Assembly: GCA_045110675.1 (NCBI GenBank) | Contig: JBGCGJ010000069.1 | Coordinates: 1-50,490 of the forward strand | Source: JBALVT01 sp045110675 | Lineage (GTDB): Bacteria; Pseudomonadota; Gammaproteobacteria; Pseudomonadales; Halieaceae | Direction of reading: 5' to 3' | Length of the DNA: 50,490 bases | Part shown: piece after piece, positions 32,663-42,139 of the stretch | Layout of the letters: each line of letters begins with the position of its first letter | How positions within the stretch are numbered: the stretch's first letter is position 1 | Notes under the pieces: generated by a model | Database searches by the model: none | Seen by the model: the letters and a program-made list of their open reading frames with translations, nothing else | What the model was told of the DNA's origin: nothing | Position numbers and translations under genes: made by a program

Positions 32663-34156
32663 TTACTCGGCTTCCTCGGCAAACCAGGGTGCTCTCGCGG
32701 TCATGATGAGTTCACCCGCGCGTTCTTCTGTCATATCCGGTATATCTATCAGGTCGTCCACGGCTTGTTCTGCTAGGTCTTCCATCGTGATAATTTCTCG
32801 ACTCGCCAGGATAAAAGCCAAATGCTTGTCCATCCCGTCCATTGTCAATAAATCTTCAGCCGGCTCATTTGCACCCAACTCTTCTTCTGAAGCGATGGCC
32901 TGTGTTAACAGCGCATCTTTGGCTCGCGCCCGCAGCTCCTCTGAAATTTCTTCATCGAAGCCATCGATTGCCATCATCTCTTCCAAAGGAACATAAGCGA
33001 CTTCTTCCAAAGAAGTGAAACCTTCCTCGGCTAAAATTTCAGCGACTTCTTCATCGATGTCGAGCTGCGTTACAAACACCTGAATAATCTGCCCTGCCTC
33101 GGCTTCGTGCTTGTCTGCGGCTTCATCAGTGCTCATCACATTGATGGTCCAACCCGTCAAATCACTGGCGAGACGAACGTTCTGACCACTGCGGCCGATG
33201 GCCTGAGCGAGATTGTCCTCTGAAACAGCGACATCCATGACCTGGGTGTCTTCTTCAACCACAATCGATTCAACTTCTGCAGGTGCCATGGCGTTGATCA
33301 CCAACTGGGCCGGGTTGTCGTCCCACAGCACAATATCAACGCGCTCATTATCCAACTCATTGGAAACGGCCTGAACGCGCGATCCGCGCATACCGACACA
33401 TGCGCCAACAGGATCGATCCTCTGATCGTTGGTCTTAACCGCGATTTTCGCGCGAGATCCTGGATCTCGCGCCGCCGCTCGAATTTGAATAACTTCTTCA
33501 GCTATCTCCGGCACTTCAATTTTAAACAGCTCGATAACCATCTCAGGGCAGGAGCGGCTGAGTATGAGCTGTGGTCCACGAGCCTCTGTGCTTATTTCGG
33601 TCAAAATGGCGCGAACGCGATCATTGACCCGGAAGGTCTCACGACCTACCAACTGTTCTCGGGGTAATAGGCCTTCGGCATTGTTACCCAAATCTACAAT
33701 GACGTTATCGCGGGTGACTTTCTTAACAGTGCCAGCTACCAACTCGCCAACGCGATCCATGTACATCTCAACAACTTGAGCCCGCTCAGCATCTCTGACT
33801 CGCTGAACAATAACCTGTTTCGCGGTTTGCGCTGCGATACGACCAAAACCGACGTTTTCAATAGTTTCCTGATGAATATCGCCAGGCTTGAGACCAGGGT
33901 TGGCTTCTATGGCTTCCTCGGTAGTGAACTGCGTTCCCAAAAGGGCCATCTCGTCGTCAGGCACTACTAACCAGCGACGGACCGTTTCGTAATCGCCACT
34001 TTCACGATCGATTGTGACTTCAATATCGGCATCTTCGTCGTAACGTTTTTTGGTCGCCGTAGCCAACGCCAACTCTATCGCTTCAAAGATAATGTCCTCA
34101 GACACGCCCTTCTCATTCGATACAGCCTCGGCTACTAACAAAATTTCCTTAGTCAT
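32663..34156 (-). CDS. nusA: Transcription termination/antitermination factor NusA
   Basis: The 497-aa protein has the NusA N-terminal RNAP-binding domain, an S1 domain (ELVAGTVKKVTRDNVIVDLG), KH domains (RSCPEMVIELFKIEVPEI, DPVGACVGMRGSRVQAV, then AQAIGRSGQNVRLAS) and two C-terminal acidic helix-hairpin repeats. The latter are typical of gammaproteobacteria. It follows rimP by about 30 bases and precedes infB. Confidence 0.97.
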   Translation of the reverse strand: MTKEILLVAEAVSNEKGVSEDIIFEAIELALATATKKRYDEDADIEVTIDRESGDYETVRRWLVVPDDEMALLGTQFTTEEAIEANPGLKPGDIHQETIENVGFGRIAAQTAKQVIVQRVRDAERAQVVEMYMDRVGELVAGTVKKVTRDNVIVDLGNNAEGLLPREQLVGRETFRVNDRVRAILTEISTEARGPQLILSRSCPEMVIELFKIEVPEIAEEVIQIRAAARDPGSRAKIAVKTNDQRIDPVGACVGMRGSRVQAVSNELDNERVDIVLWDDNPAQLVINAMAPAEVESIVVEEDTQVMDVAVSEDNLAQAIGRSGQNVRLASDLTGWTINVMSTDEAADKHEAEAGQIIQVFVTQLDIDEEVAEILAEEGFTSLEEVAYVPLEEMMAIDGFDEEISEELRARAKDALLTQAIASEEELGANEPAEDLLTMDGMDKHLAFILASREIITMEDLAEQAVDDLIDIPDMTEERAGELIMTARAPWFAEEAE

Positions 34157-34185
34157 CTCAAGCCTCGCCAGTTCAGATCTTCACT

Positions 34186-34638
34186 CTAGACACGCGGTTC
34201 AATGCGCGCCTTATCAATCCCATCATGAGGCAGCAAATATTCGTCGTCGTCTATCTGTATAACGACGTCTACTCCCTCAATACCTTTCAAAACACCTTTA
34301 AACTTTCGTCGCCCATCAAAGGGGCTGCGCAATTGAATATCTATCGTTTCCCCCGTATACGCTTCATACTGTTCCAGCCTGAACAGGCGTCTATCCATGC
34401 CCGGCGAGGAAACCTCAAGCGTATACTCACCAGAAATCGGATCCTCTACATCGAGAACTCCGCTTATCTGAGTACTCACCGCAGCGCAATCATCAGCAGT
34501 AATGCCACTGTCACGCTCGATATAAATTCTCAATACGCTGTGCCGACCCTGGGAATTATATTCGATCCCCCACAGGCCAAAACCCATGGCCGCAACCGTG
34601 GGTTCGAGCAACTCTTCCAGCGTATCTTTTTTAGCCAA
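34186..34638 (-). CDS. rimP: Ribosome maturation factor RimP
   Basis: I start this gene at TTG 34638, because GGGAGGA lies directly before it on the minus strand. The ATG eight codons earlier (34662) has no such site and would put the Shine-Dalgarno inside the gene. The 150-aa product then equals E. coli RimP in length. DVEDPISGEYTLEVSSPGMDRRLF is the conserved core. It acts in 30S maturation and heads the nusA-infB operon. Confidence 0.94.
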   Translation of the reverse strand: MAKKDTLEELLEPTVAAMGFGLWGIEYNSQGRHSVLRIYIERDSGITADDCAAVSTQISGVLDVEDPISGEYTLEVSSPGMDRRLFRLEQYEAYTGETIDIQLRSPFDGRRKFKGVLKGIEGVDVVIQIDDDEYLLPHDGIDKARIEPRV

Positions 34639-34685
34639 TTTTCCTCCCGTGAAGATCGGCATCGCAATGCAAACTCTCCACGTAC

Positions 34686-34711
34686 AAAAAAGCCCCTAAA
34701 AAGGGGCTTTT
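34686..34711 (-). terminator. Rho-independent terminator after the tRNA genes
   Basis: AGCCCC and GGGGCT pair around an A-rich loop, with T-runs on both flanking sides when read on either strand. It lies between the initiator tRNA and rimP and so separates tRNA transcripts from the rimP operon. Confidence 0.88.
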
Positions 34712-34754
34712 CTACTTCGCACTGCAGGTACCCATGGCACGTGCAATACGTTGT

Positions 34755-34831
<77 letters not shown>

Positions 34832-35040
34832 TCAATACTTCTCTCGCTTGAAGGCCCCTTTAGGCACTTCAAATTGGGTCAATCTCGTCATACCGACCCA
34901 AATTCGAGGGTGTGCATTATAGGTAGCACTCCGGGTTCGGTCAACCGTCAAAAAGAGGAAAAACGCATTATTTTTCAGGTACTTTGCCGAAAGCGTAGAC
35001 TCGCCAACTTCAGCGAACATCACGTCCGGTTTTCACGGGG

Positions 35041-35078
35041 AGTTTTTTACAAATAGGGTGCCGAAGGCGGGACTTGAA
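35041..35078 (-). repeat. Duplicated 3' end of tRNA-Leu with flank
   Basis: This segment repeats 35136-35172 with one indel and one substitution. It includes the last 22 or so bases of the tRNA-Leu gene plus its downstream AGTTTTTACAAATA. Between the copies lie two direct copies of GGCCGGCCAGGT (35082-35093, 35096-35107) and a perfect hairpin (35118-35134). It looks like an attachment-site duplication or the relic of a second tRNA gene. Confidence 0.8.
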
Positions 35079-35149
35079 TGTGGCCGGCCAGGTGCGGCCG
35101 GCCAGGTCCGCACGAGCCCGTCGCACAGCGACGGCAGTTTTTACAAATA

Positions 35150-35235
35150 TGGTGCCGAAGGCGGGACTTGAACCCGCACGAGCATAGCTCACCACCCCCT
35201 CAAGATGGCGTGTCTACCAATTCCACCACTTCGGC
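35150..35235 (-). tRNA. tRNA-Leu (GAG)
   Basis: The 86-nt class II tRNA on the minus strand starts GCCGAAGTGG and has the anticodon loop TTGAGGG (anticodon GAG) on a CCATC/GGTGG stem. It has a long variable arm, GGTTCAAGTCCC in the T-arm and an encoded CCA. It lies just downstream of secG, as in E. coli leuU. Confidence 0.96.
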
Positions 35236-35244
35236 TAATTCTTT

Positions 35245-35688
35245 CTATTGCGCAGGTATATCCTCTCCCGCCGAATCTACTGAGGGAGCAGATTCTGAAA
35301 ACTCATCTTCAAAGTTTGGAACATCATCAGACAGCGATGTCGCCGCTTCGGGAAACTCATCTTCCAAAGAGGGCAAATCGGATTCGATCTCTTGCTGAAC
35401 CGCTTCGATAGGAGCCTCTAGATCCAAACCTAATCCTAAATCATCTACCGGCCCGGATTTATTGCTGGCAATGACAGCCAAGCCAAAACTGGTCGCGAAA
35501 AAACCCACAACCAACCAGGAAGTCAGCGTGGTGAGAACGTTACCACTGCCGTCGCTGCCGAATATGGTCTGAGACGCGCCAGCGCCAAAGGAGGCCCCCG
35601 CATCCGCACCCTTACCTTGCTGCAGCATGATAAGGGCGATAATGACCAACGCTATCAACAGGTGTACGATTAAAATAATCTGTTCCAT
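35245..35688 (-). CDS. secG: Preprotein translocase subunit SecG
   Basis: The 147-aa inner-membrane subunit of SecYEG has two membrane helices, around ILIVHLLIALVIIALIML and VLTTLTSWLVVGFFATSFGLAV. The conserved QQGKGADAGASFGAGASQTIFGS linker lies between them. The C-terminus is a long acidic tail, making it longer than the roughly 110-aa E. coli protein. It is followed by the tRNA genes. Confidence 0.95.
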   Translation of the reverse strand: MEQIILIVHLLIALVIIALIMLQQGKGADAGASFGAGASQTIFGSDGSGNVLTTLTSWLVVGFFATSFGLAVIASNKSGPVDDLGLGLDLEAPIEAVQQEIESDLPSLEDEFPEAATSLSDDVPNFEDEFSESAPSVDSAGEDIPAQ

Positions 35689-35748
35689 ATTACTACCGCC
35701 CCTCGGGGCACCTTTTCTGATTTACAAGCCTGCGACTTACGTTCAAAC

Positions 35749-36510
35749 CTATGTCGCGGCTGCCTGCACAATTGCGAGAAACTCTTCGACGATTAATGCT
35801 GCACCGCCTACCAAAGCACCATCTATATCTTGCTGAGCAAAAAGCTCCACAGCATTACTGCCTTTTACGCTGCCCCCGTATAAAACCCGGGTAGCCTCTG
35901 CATCCAGTCCGCTGACGGAGGATAATTGCGCCCTGATGAAGGCGTGCATGTCCTGCGCCTCTTCGGGGGTCGCGGTCAAACCGGTTCCGATAGCCCAAAC
36001 CGGCTCATAGGCAATAACCAGGCTTTCCAGCTTGGCCTGACCTTGCAGCGCTCCCGCAAGCTGAGACGCGACTACAGATTCAGCTTCACCACTTTCGCGT
36101 TGCTCGCGCGTTTCACCAACACATACAATCGGCGTCAATCCAGAATCGATTGCAGCAGATAGCTTAGCTGCAACAAGATCATCCGATTCTGCGTGGTACT
36201 GACGTCGCTCAGAATGCCCGATTATCACCCAATGGCAGCCCAACTCTTGCAACATGGTCGCCGCAACTTCACCGGTAAAAGCCCCGGATTCCACGTGGCT
36301 GCAATCCTGGCTGCCAACCTCAATCGCTGAATCTGCACATAGATTCAACGCTTGCGGAATATGCACATAGGTGGGGCAAACAACAACATCCACAGGCAAC
36401 GCGGGCTGACCGGGTGCCAATACATCTTGTGTCAAACCGGTCAGCAACTGTTCGATACTGACGGTGGAGCCGTGCATTTTCCAATTGCCAGCGACAAGTG
36501 ATTTACGCAT
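35749..36510 (-). CDS. tpiA: Triosephosphate isomerase
   Basis: The 253-aa TIM-barrel enzyme interconverts dihydroxyacetone phosphate and glyceraldehyde 3-phosphate. NWKMHG holds the substrate-binding Asn and Lys, GHSERR the catalytic His, and AYEPVWAIGTG the catalytic Glu. The start is the second of two adjacent ATGs (36510), at good spacing from GGAG; the in-frame extension to 36549 is rejected. Confidence 0.96.
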   Translation of the reverse strand: MRKSLVAGNWKMHGSTVSIEQLLTGLTQDVLAPGQPALPVDVVVCPTYVHIPQALNLCADSAIEVGSQDCSHVESGAFTGEVAATMLQELGCHWVIIGHSERRQYHAESDDLVAAKLSAAIDSGLTPIVCVGETREQRESGEAESVVASQLAGALQGQAKLESLVIAYEPVWAIGTGLTATPEEAQDMHAFIRAQLSSVSGLDAEATRVLYGGSVKGSNAVELFAQQDIDGALVGGAALIVEEFLAIVQAAAT

Positions 36511-36598
36511 CATCTGCTCCGGGCGAAAAACGGCGGCAATCTTAACCAAGAAAGGGGTGAGTTACAAGCTCGGCGGCCTCCAAGGTCTATGGAGGCAA

Positions 36599-37948
36599 TC
36601 ATCCGAGAATACGCTCCACTTCAGCTGCCAAACCGGTACACAACACGTCTACTTCGGCCGGATCCTCGCCTTCTATCATCACCCGCACCAAAGGCTCTGT
36701 TCCAGATGGGCGCAATAACACCCGGCCTCGCTCACCCAGTTTGCTCTCTACCTCAGCAACCGCAGCAGTAAGTTCTGGGAAGTCGGCTAGATTGACTTTA
36801 TTTTTCATGCGGACGTTAATCATGGTTTGTGGAAACTTCTTCATTCCCGATCTCAATGTAGCCATATCAGTCTCTGCGGTTTTTAGCGCCAGCAAGACTT
36901 GCAATGAGGCGACAATGCCGTCACCGGTGGTAGTGATATCGGAGCAGATAATGTGACCAGAGGATTCACCTCCCAAAAACCAACCCTGAGCCTCCATCAT
37001 TTCTTTGACGTAGCGATCGCCCACTTTAGCCCGATGAAACTGAAGACCCTGTTCATTGAGTGCCCGTTCGAGCCCGAGATTGGACATTAAAGTTCCCACT
37101 ACGCCGGCGTCGCTGCTGCCAGATGCGAGTCGATTCATGGCGATGATATAGACCAGTTCGTCGCCATCGACGACGTCTCCGTTTTGATCGACAAACATGA
37201 CGCGATCGCCGTCTCCATCATAGGCAATACCGACATCAACCTTGTGTTCTTTGACCATCGCACAAAGTTGTTCCGGGCTTGTTGAGCCCACTTTCTCGTT
37301 GATATTGAATCCATCCGGCTGTGCTCCGACGGAAATCACCTCAGCACCCAGCTCACCCAGAACGCTGGGTGCGATATGGTAGGTAGCGCCATGGGCGCAA
37401 TCCACAGCAATGCGCAAACCGCGCAAGCTGAAATTTTCAGGTACGGTGGACTTACAAAACTCGATGTAACGACCTGCGGCGTCAACCACACGCAGCACTT
37501 TGCCTATATCCTGGGATTCAACCGTTACCAGCGTCTCTTCCAACTGCGCTTCAATGGCATATTCGACCTCATCGGGAAGCTTGGACCCGCTGGCTGAAAA
37601 AAACTTGATGCCGTTGTCGTAAAAAGGGTTATGAGAGGCGCTGATCACGATACCGGCGACCGCATTGTGGCTGCGGGTCATCAACGCCACCGCAGGTGTG
37701 GGCATCGGACCCAGCAACTTAACATCTACCCCCGCAGCTACCAGGCCAGCCTCAAGCGCCGATTCAAACATATACCCTGAAACCCGGGTGTCCTTGCCGA
37801 TGATCACGGTACAGCGACCCTCACCGTCTGAACTCGCGGCAAACACTCTCCCGCAAGCCCAACCCAATTTGAGCATGAAATCCGGGGTGATGGGGTGCTC
37901 CCCGACCAGACCACGAATACCATCAGTTCCAAAATAGCGCTTCGACAT
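36599..37948 (-). CDS. glmM: Phosphoglucosamine mutase
   Basis: The 449-aa enzyme converts glucosamine 6-phosphate to the 1-phosphate for cell-wall precursor synthesis. The phosphoserine loop is VISASHNP (Ser105), the metal loop DGDGDRVMFVD, the sugar loop GGESSGH, and the phosphate site LRPSGTEPLVRVM. It touches folP by one base and lies upstream of tpiA. Confidence 0.96.
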   Translation of the reverse strand: MSKRYFGTDGIRGLVGEHPITPDFMLKLGWACGRVFAASSDGEGRCTVIIGKDTRVSGYMFESALEAGLVAAGVDVKLLGPMPTPAVALMTRSHNAVAGIVISASHNPFYDNGIKFFSASGSKLPDEVEYAIEAQLEETLVTVESQDIGKVLRVVDAAGRYIEFCKSTVPENFSLRGLRIAVDCAHGATYHIAPSVLGELGAEVISVGAQPDGFNINEKVGSTSPEQLCAMVKEHKVDVGIAYDGDGDRVMFVDQNGDVVDGDELVYIIAMNRLASGSSDAGVVGTLMSNLGLERALNEQGLQFHRAKVGDRYVKEMMEAQGWFLGGESSGHIICSDITTTGDGIVASLQVLLALKTAETDMATLRSGMKKFPQTMINVRMKNKVNLADFPELTAAVAEVESKLGERGRVLLRPSGTEPLVRVMIEGEDPAEVDVLCTGLAAEVERILG

Positions 37949-38838
37949 TAGTTTTTATCCCCTGTGCTTTTTATCGCCTTGACGGCCGCCACCATTGCCA
38001 GGGCATCGGCGGTTTCGGCAACATCGTGTGTTCTAATTATATTGGCGCCGCGCTCTGCGGCCAAAACTGCAAGTGCCAAACTAGCGGACAACCTGTCGTC
38101 AACGTCCCGCCCTATAATATGTGAAATCATTGATTTTCTGGACAGGCCGACTAACACCGGCAAGCCACGCTCGACCAGTTTCGGCAATGCTTTTAAAAGC
38201 TGCAAGTTATGCTGGACCGTTTTGCCAAACCCAAATCCCGGGTCCAACAATATCCGCTCGGGCGCAATTCCCGCGTGTTCACAAGCTCTCATGCGCTGAT
38301 CGAGATAGGTCAACACCTCCGACACAACATCTTCATAGTGTGGAGATGCCTGCATAGTATCGGGATTTCCCTGCATATGCATTAGACAAACAGGCAGACC
38401 AGACACAGTTGCTGCCTCGAGCGCGCCATCGCGAGTTAGCGATCGAACGTCGTTTATCAAGCCGGCACCAGCGGCGGCGGCAGTTTCCATTACGACTGCC
38501 GAACTGGTATCTACCGACACGATTACATCCAACTCGGCAACAATGCGTTCAATCACGGGAACCACTCGATCAAGTTCCTGTTGGACACTGATCGCTTGTG
38601 CACCTGGACGGGTAGACTCACCGCCGATATCAACAATCGCCGCGCCAGCCTCAGCCATAAGGCTTGCGCGCGTCAGTGCGAGATCTAAATCGAGCTGATT
38701 ATTGTGGTAGAGGGTACCGCCGTCCGAAAAGGAGTCGGGAGTTGTATTGACCACGCCCATAACGCAAGGGGTGGTCAGGTCAAGATTGCGGCCACCGCAG
38801 TTAATCGACGCCGGCTGGAGAAGTGGTCTGGAAACCAA
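37948..38838 (-). CDS. folP: Dihydropteroate synthase
   Basis: The 296-aa TIM-barrel enzyme joins p-aminobenzoate to hydroxymethyl-dihydropterin pyrophosphate and is the sulfonamide target. It shows VMGVVNTTPDSFSDGG, DIGGESTRPGA, LMHMQG, and LDPGFGFGKT. It lies 14 bases after ftsH and abuts glmM, the usual order. folK, the preceding pathway step, is at 20698-21210. Confidence 0.96.
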   Translation of the reverse strand: MVSRPLLQPASINCGGRNLDLTTPCVMGVVNTTPDSFSDGGTLYHNNQLDLDLALTRASLMAEAGAAIVDIGGESTRPGAQAISVQQELDRVVPVIERIVAELDVIVSVDTSSAVVMETAAAAGAGLINDVRSLTRDGALEAATVSGLPVCLMHMQGNPDTMQASPHYEDVVSEVLTYLDQRMRACEHAGIAPERILLDPGFGFGKTVQHNLQLLKALPKLVERGLPVLVGLSRKSMISHIIGRDVDDRLSASLALAVLAAERGANIIRTHDVAETADALAMVAAVKAIKSTGDKN

Positions 38839-38852
38839 TGTTGAAGCCGGCG

Positions 38853-40778
38853 TTAATGCTCGCCGGCGGGGCCGCCAATAGGGCCAGTTGAATCGGCTTC
38901 ACCTGCAGCTTGATTGGTACCGGTGGTATCGTCATCGCCTGCATCCCCCCAACCCTTGGGCTCTCGAGGGGTGTTGCCCAACATAATGTCATCTATTTGA
39001 TCAGAATCGATGGTCTCATATTGCATTAGCGCATCTGCCATTGCATGCAACTTGTCGATGTTCTCTTCGAGCAGTCTTTCAGCCGTTCCGTAGCACTCAT
39101 CAATAATGCTGCGAACTTCCTCGTGTATCTGCTGAGCGGTCTGAGGAGACAAACGTTTCTGAGATTGACTCGCTGAACGACCGAGGAATACTTCCTCATC
39201 TCCCTCGTCGTACATCAGCGGACCCATCTTCTCGGACAGGCCCCAGCGGGTAACCATTTTCTGGGCGATATCCGTCGCCCGCTCAATGTCGTTGGAAGCG
39301 CCCGTAGTTACGCCGTCTTTACCCAGGGTCATTTCCTCGGCAACCCTACCGCCAAACAGGCTACAGATTTGGCTGATAATATGCCGACGACTGTGGCTAT
39401 AGCGATCCTCTTCGGGCAAAAACATGGTAACGCCAAGGGCGCGACCACGGGGAATAATGCTGACTTTATAGACCGGATCATGTTCTGGAACCAATCGCCC
39501 AACAATGGCGTGGCCCGCTTCGTGGTATGCAGTGTTGCGTTTTTCGTCCTCAGACATAACCATCGACTTGCGCTCAGCGCCCATCATGATTTTGTCTTTG
39601 GCCAATTCAAACTGGGCCATTCCGACAGTTCGTATACCCGCCCTGGCGGCAAACAGTGCCGCTTCGTTGACAAGGTTGGCCAGGTCGGCACCTGAAAACC
39701 CGGGTGTGCCACGTGCAATCTTGGCGGCCTCAACGTCTTCAGCTAACGGAACCTTACGCATGTGGACTTTAAGAATTTGCTCGCGGCCGCGAATGTCGGG
39801 CAGACCAACAACGACCTGCCGATCAAATCGACCAGGACGCAACAGGGCTGGATCAAGCACATCGGGACGGTTGGTGGCGGCAATCACAATGACGCCATCA
39901 TTAACTTCGAAACCGTCCATCTCTACCAATAACTGGTTGAGCGTCTGCTCGCGTTCATCGTGCCCGCCTCCCAGACCTGCACCACGGTGACGGCCCACGG
40001 CGTCAATCTCATCAATAAAGATAATGCAGGGAGCCTGCTTCTTCGCTTGATCGAACATGTCGCGAACTCGCGAAGCACCGACACCGACAAACATCTCTAC
40101 GAAATCTGAGCCAGAGATGGTAAAAAATGGAACCTTGGCTTCTCCCGCAATAGCTTTCGCTAGCAGTGTTTTACCCGTACCGGGTTGACCGACCATAAGT
40201 ACACCGCGCGGTATGCGGCCACCCAATTTCTGAAACCTTCCAGGCTCGCGCAAAAACTCGACCAGTTCCTGAACATCTTCTTTGGCCTCATCAACACCTG
40301 CCACATCGGCAAATGTAGTGGTAATTTGATCTTCTCCAAGCAAGCGCGCTTTACTCTTGCCAAAACTCATCGGACCGCCGCGACCGCCGCCACCGCCTTG
40401 CATCTGCCGCATGAAAAACATAAACACAGCAATAATGATGAGAATCGGGAAACTGGCGACCAGCAATTGCGTCCAAACGCTCTGCTGCTCTGGCTTGCGA
40501 CCTTCAACAATCACTTTATGCTCGAGCATGTCATCCATGAGGCGAGGATCTTCAACCATGGGGCGAATAGTGTCGAACTCGCTGCCGTCATATCGCTCAC
40601 CGGAAATGGTGAGACCGTCAACAACCACCCTTTTTACCTTACCGCTTTGAACCTCAGCGACAAATTCAGAATACCCCACCTCTTCGGTAGGTGCCTGAAC
40701 GTTAAAATTGTTGAAAACCGACAACAGGACGGCGGCTATCACTAGCCAAAGTAGTAGATTTTTTGCCATATCATTCAA
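38853..40778 (-). CDS. ftsH: ATP-dependent zinc metalloprotease FtsH
   Basis: The 641-aa inner-membrane AAA+ protease has two N-terminal membrane helices flanking a periplasmic segment. Walker A is near residue 196, written GQPGTGKT instead of the usual GPPGTGKT. Walker B is CIIFIDEIDAVG, and the zinc motif HEAGH is near residue 417. It degrades LpxC, sigma-32 and damaged membrane proteins in E. coli. The C-terminal tail is Gly/Asp/Thr-rich and variable. Confidence 0.97.
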   Translation of the reverse strand: MNDMAKNLLLWLVIAAVLLSVFNNFNVQAPTEEVGYSEFVAEVQSGKVKRVVVDGLTISGERYDGSEFDTIRPMVEDPRLMDDMLEHKVIVEGRKPEQQSVWTQLLVASFPILIIIAVFMFFMRQMQGGGGGRGGPMSFGKSKARLLGEDQITTTFADVAGVDEAKEDVQELVEFLREPGRFQKLGGRIPRGVLMVGQPGTGKTLLAKAIAGEAKVPFFTISGSDFVEMFVGVGASRVRDMFDQAKKQAPCIIFIDEIDAVGRHRGAGLGGGHDEREQTLNQLLVEMDGFEVNDGVIVIAATNRPDVLDPALLRPGRFDRQVVVGLPDIRGREQILKVHMRKVPLAEDVEAAKIARGTPGFSGADLANLVNEAALFAARAGIRTVGMAQFELAKDKIMMGAERKSMVMSEDEKRNTAYHEAGHAIVGRLVPEHDPVYKVSIIPRGRALGVTMFLPEEDRYSHSRRHIISQICSLFGGRVAEEMTLGKDGVTTGASNDIERATDIAQKMVTRWGLSEKMGPLMYDEGDEEVFLGRSASQSQKRLSPQTAQQIHEEVRSIIDECYGTAERLLEENIDKLHAMADALMQYETIDSDQIDDIMLGNTPREPKGWGDAGDDDTTGTNQAAGEADSTGPIGGPAGEH

Positions 40779-41044
40779 TGCTGTATCCTCACCTATCGGT
40801 GGCTTGTCACGCGCAAAAGAGTAACTTTATCTTCCCCGAATAACCCGCAATTACGCAGTAACAGCTCTTTACTCCTTACATCTTAAGACAATTTGCACTC
40901 CCACTACGGAGTATGGCAGGTGCCATCGCATAGCCCTGCAGTTCATTTGACGGGAGAAAACACCGAAAACTAAGCCCTAATGTACTACAGTTGGGCCTAT
41001 CTGCCCATGTTTCAAGGCCTGGGAGTCGCTGATTCACAAGCGCT
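40779..41044. other. Intergenic gap between rlmE and ftsH
   Basis: This 266-bp stretch between two leftward genes contains no ORF, strong hairpin or repeat that I can support. It presumably holds an ftsH promoter, which I could not identify with confidence. Confidence 0.5.
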
Positions 41045-41674
41045 TTAAGCCGCGCCTTGAAAACCTTTGGCAACCACGTAAACCTCCCTGGAACGGGGCC
41101 TGGAGGCCTTGGGTTTTCGGGTCACAACCTTGGCAAAATCCGTCTGGGCATCCCGCAAAAAGGCGTCGAAGCCCTCTCCTTGAAAAACCTTGGCGACAAA
41201 CTGCCCATCCTCGCACAGTACCCGCCTGGCCATATCCAGGGCCAGCTCTACCAAATACATAGACCGCGGCTGATCCACAGCGTTCATACCGCTTAAATTG
41301 GGTGCCATGTCCGAAATCACCACATCGACTTGCTGACCATTCAACGCGGCTAGAATCTGCTCAAATACGACATCATCAGTAAAATCGCCTACAACAAACT
41401 CAACACCAGCCAAACTGTCCATAGGCAATATATCGGATGCCACAACTCGGCCGTTGTGGCCCACCAGCTCCACCGCAACCTGGGACCAGCCACCCGGTGC
41501 GCTTCCCAGATCAAGCACCGTCATTCCCGGCAGGATCAATCGATCCTTTTCCTGTATTTCCATCAGTTTGTAACAGGCCCTAGAGCGATAGCCGTCACGT
41601 AGTGCCTGCTGAACATAAGGGTCGTCCCGGTGCTCTTGCAACCAGGCCTTACTGGAGGATTTTTTCTTACTCAT
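41045..41674 (-). CDS. rlmE: 23S rRNA 2'-O-ribose methyltransferase (Um2552)
   Basis: The 209-aa Rossmann methyltransferase has the SAM motif VLDLGSAPGGWSQVA, SDMAPN, and the K-D-K-E catalytic set, ending with VTRKPKASRPRSREVYVVAKGF. It methylates U2552 in the 23S rRNA A-loop. It is divergent from yhbY, a conserved pairing. Confidence 0.96.
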   Translation of the reverse strand: MSKKKSSSKAWLQEHRDDPYVQQALRDGYRSRACYKLMEIQEKDRLILPGMTVLDLGSAPGGWSQVAVELVGHNGRVVASDILPMDSLAGVEFVVGDFTDDVVFEQILAALNGQQVDVVISDMAPNLSGMNAVDQPRSMYLVELALDMARRVLCEDGQFVAKVFQGEGFDAFLRDAQTDFAKVVTRKPKASRPRSREVYVVAKGFQGAA

Positions 41675-41752
41675 AAATCTGTTGGCTCTGTACCAAGTAT
41701 CGTGCCGAGGCCGGCTTGTGTAGAATACGCGCCATCATACATTGGAATGACT

Positions 41753-42064
41753 ATGAGTAAGAAAGCGAATCACGACATCAAGCAACTGCGAGCCATTGGC
41801 CATAAATTAAAGCCCGTGGTTACCATTGCGGCAAACGGCCTGAGCGAGAATGTCGTCAAAGAAATCGACCGAGCATTAACTGATCACGAGTTTATCAAGA
41901 TCAAGCTTGCGGTTGGTGGCCGTGAAGAACGCTTGGTGGTTGCCAAGGAACTGTGTGATAAAACGAAATCTGAAGTGATCCAGAGCGTAGGCAATGTCAT
42001 TTTGGTATTGAGACGATCCGCTAAACCTGACCCAAAACTTTCCAATCTGATTCGTCCGGTCTAG
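41753..42064 (+). CDS. yhbY: CRM-domain RNA-binding protein YhbY
   Basis: From ATG 41753 the product is a 103-aa single CRM domain. The RNA-binding loop reads KIKLAVGGREER, the GxxG-type region, and the start HDIKQLRAIGHKLKPVVTIAANGLSENV is typical. E. coli YhbY binds pre-50S particles. It is divergent from rlmE with a 78-bp gap; longer in-frame upstream sequence overlaps rlmE and is rejected. Confidence 0.94.
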   Translation: MSKKANHDIKQLRAIGHKLKPVVTIAANGLSENVVKEIDRALTDHEFIKIKLAVGGREERLVVAKELCDKTKSEVIQSVGNVILVLRRSAKPDPKLSNLIRPV

Positions 42065-42139
42065 TGTCCTAAAAAATAGGAAGTGGCGCCCCTGATACCA
42101 AGGCCTCAGATGCGCGCCGCGACAAATCGTTAAACCAAA

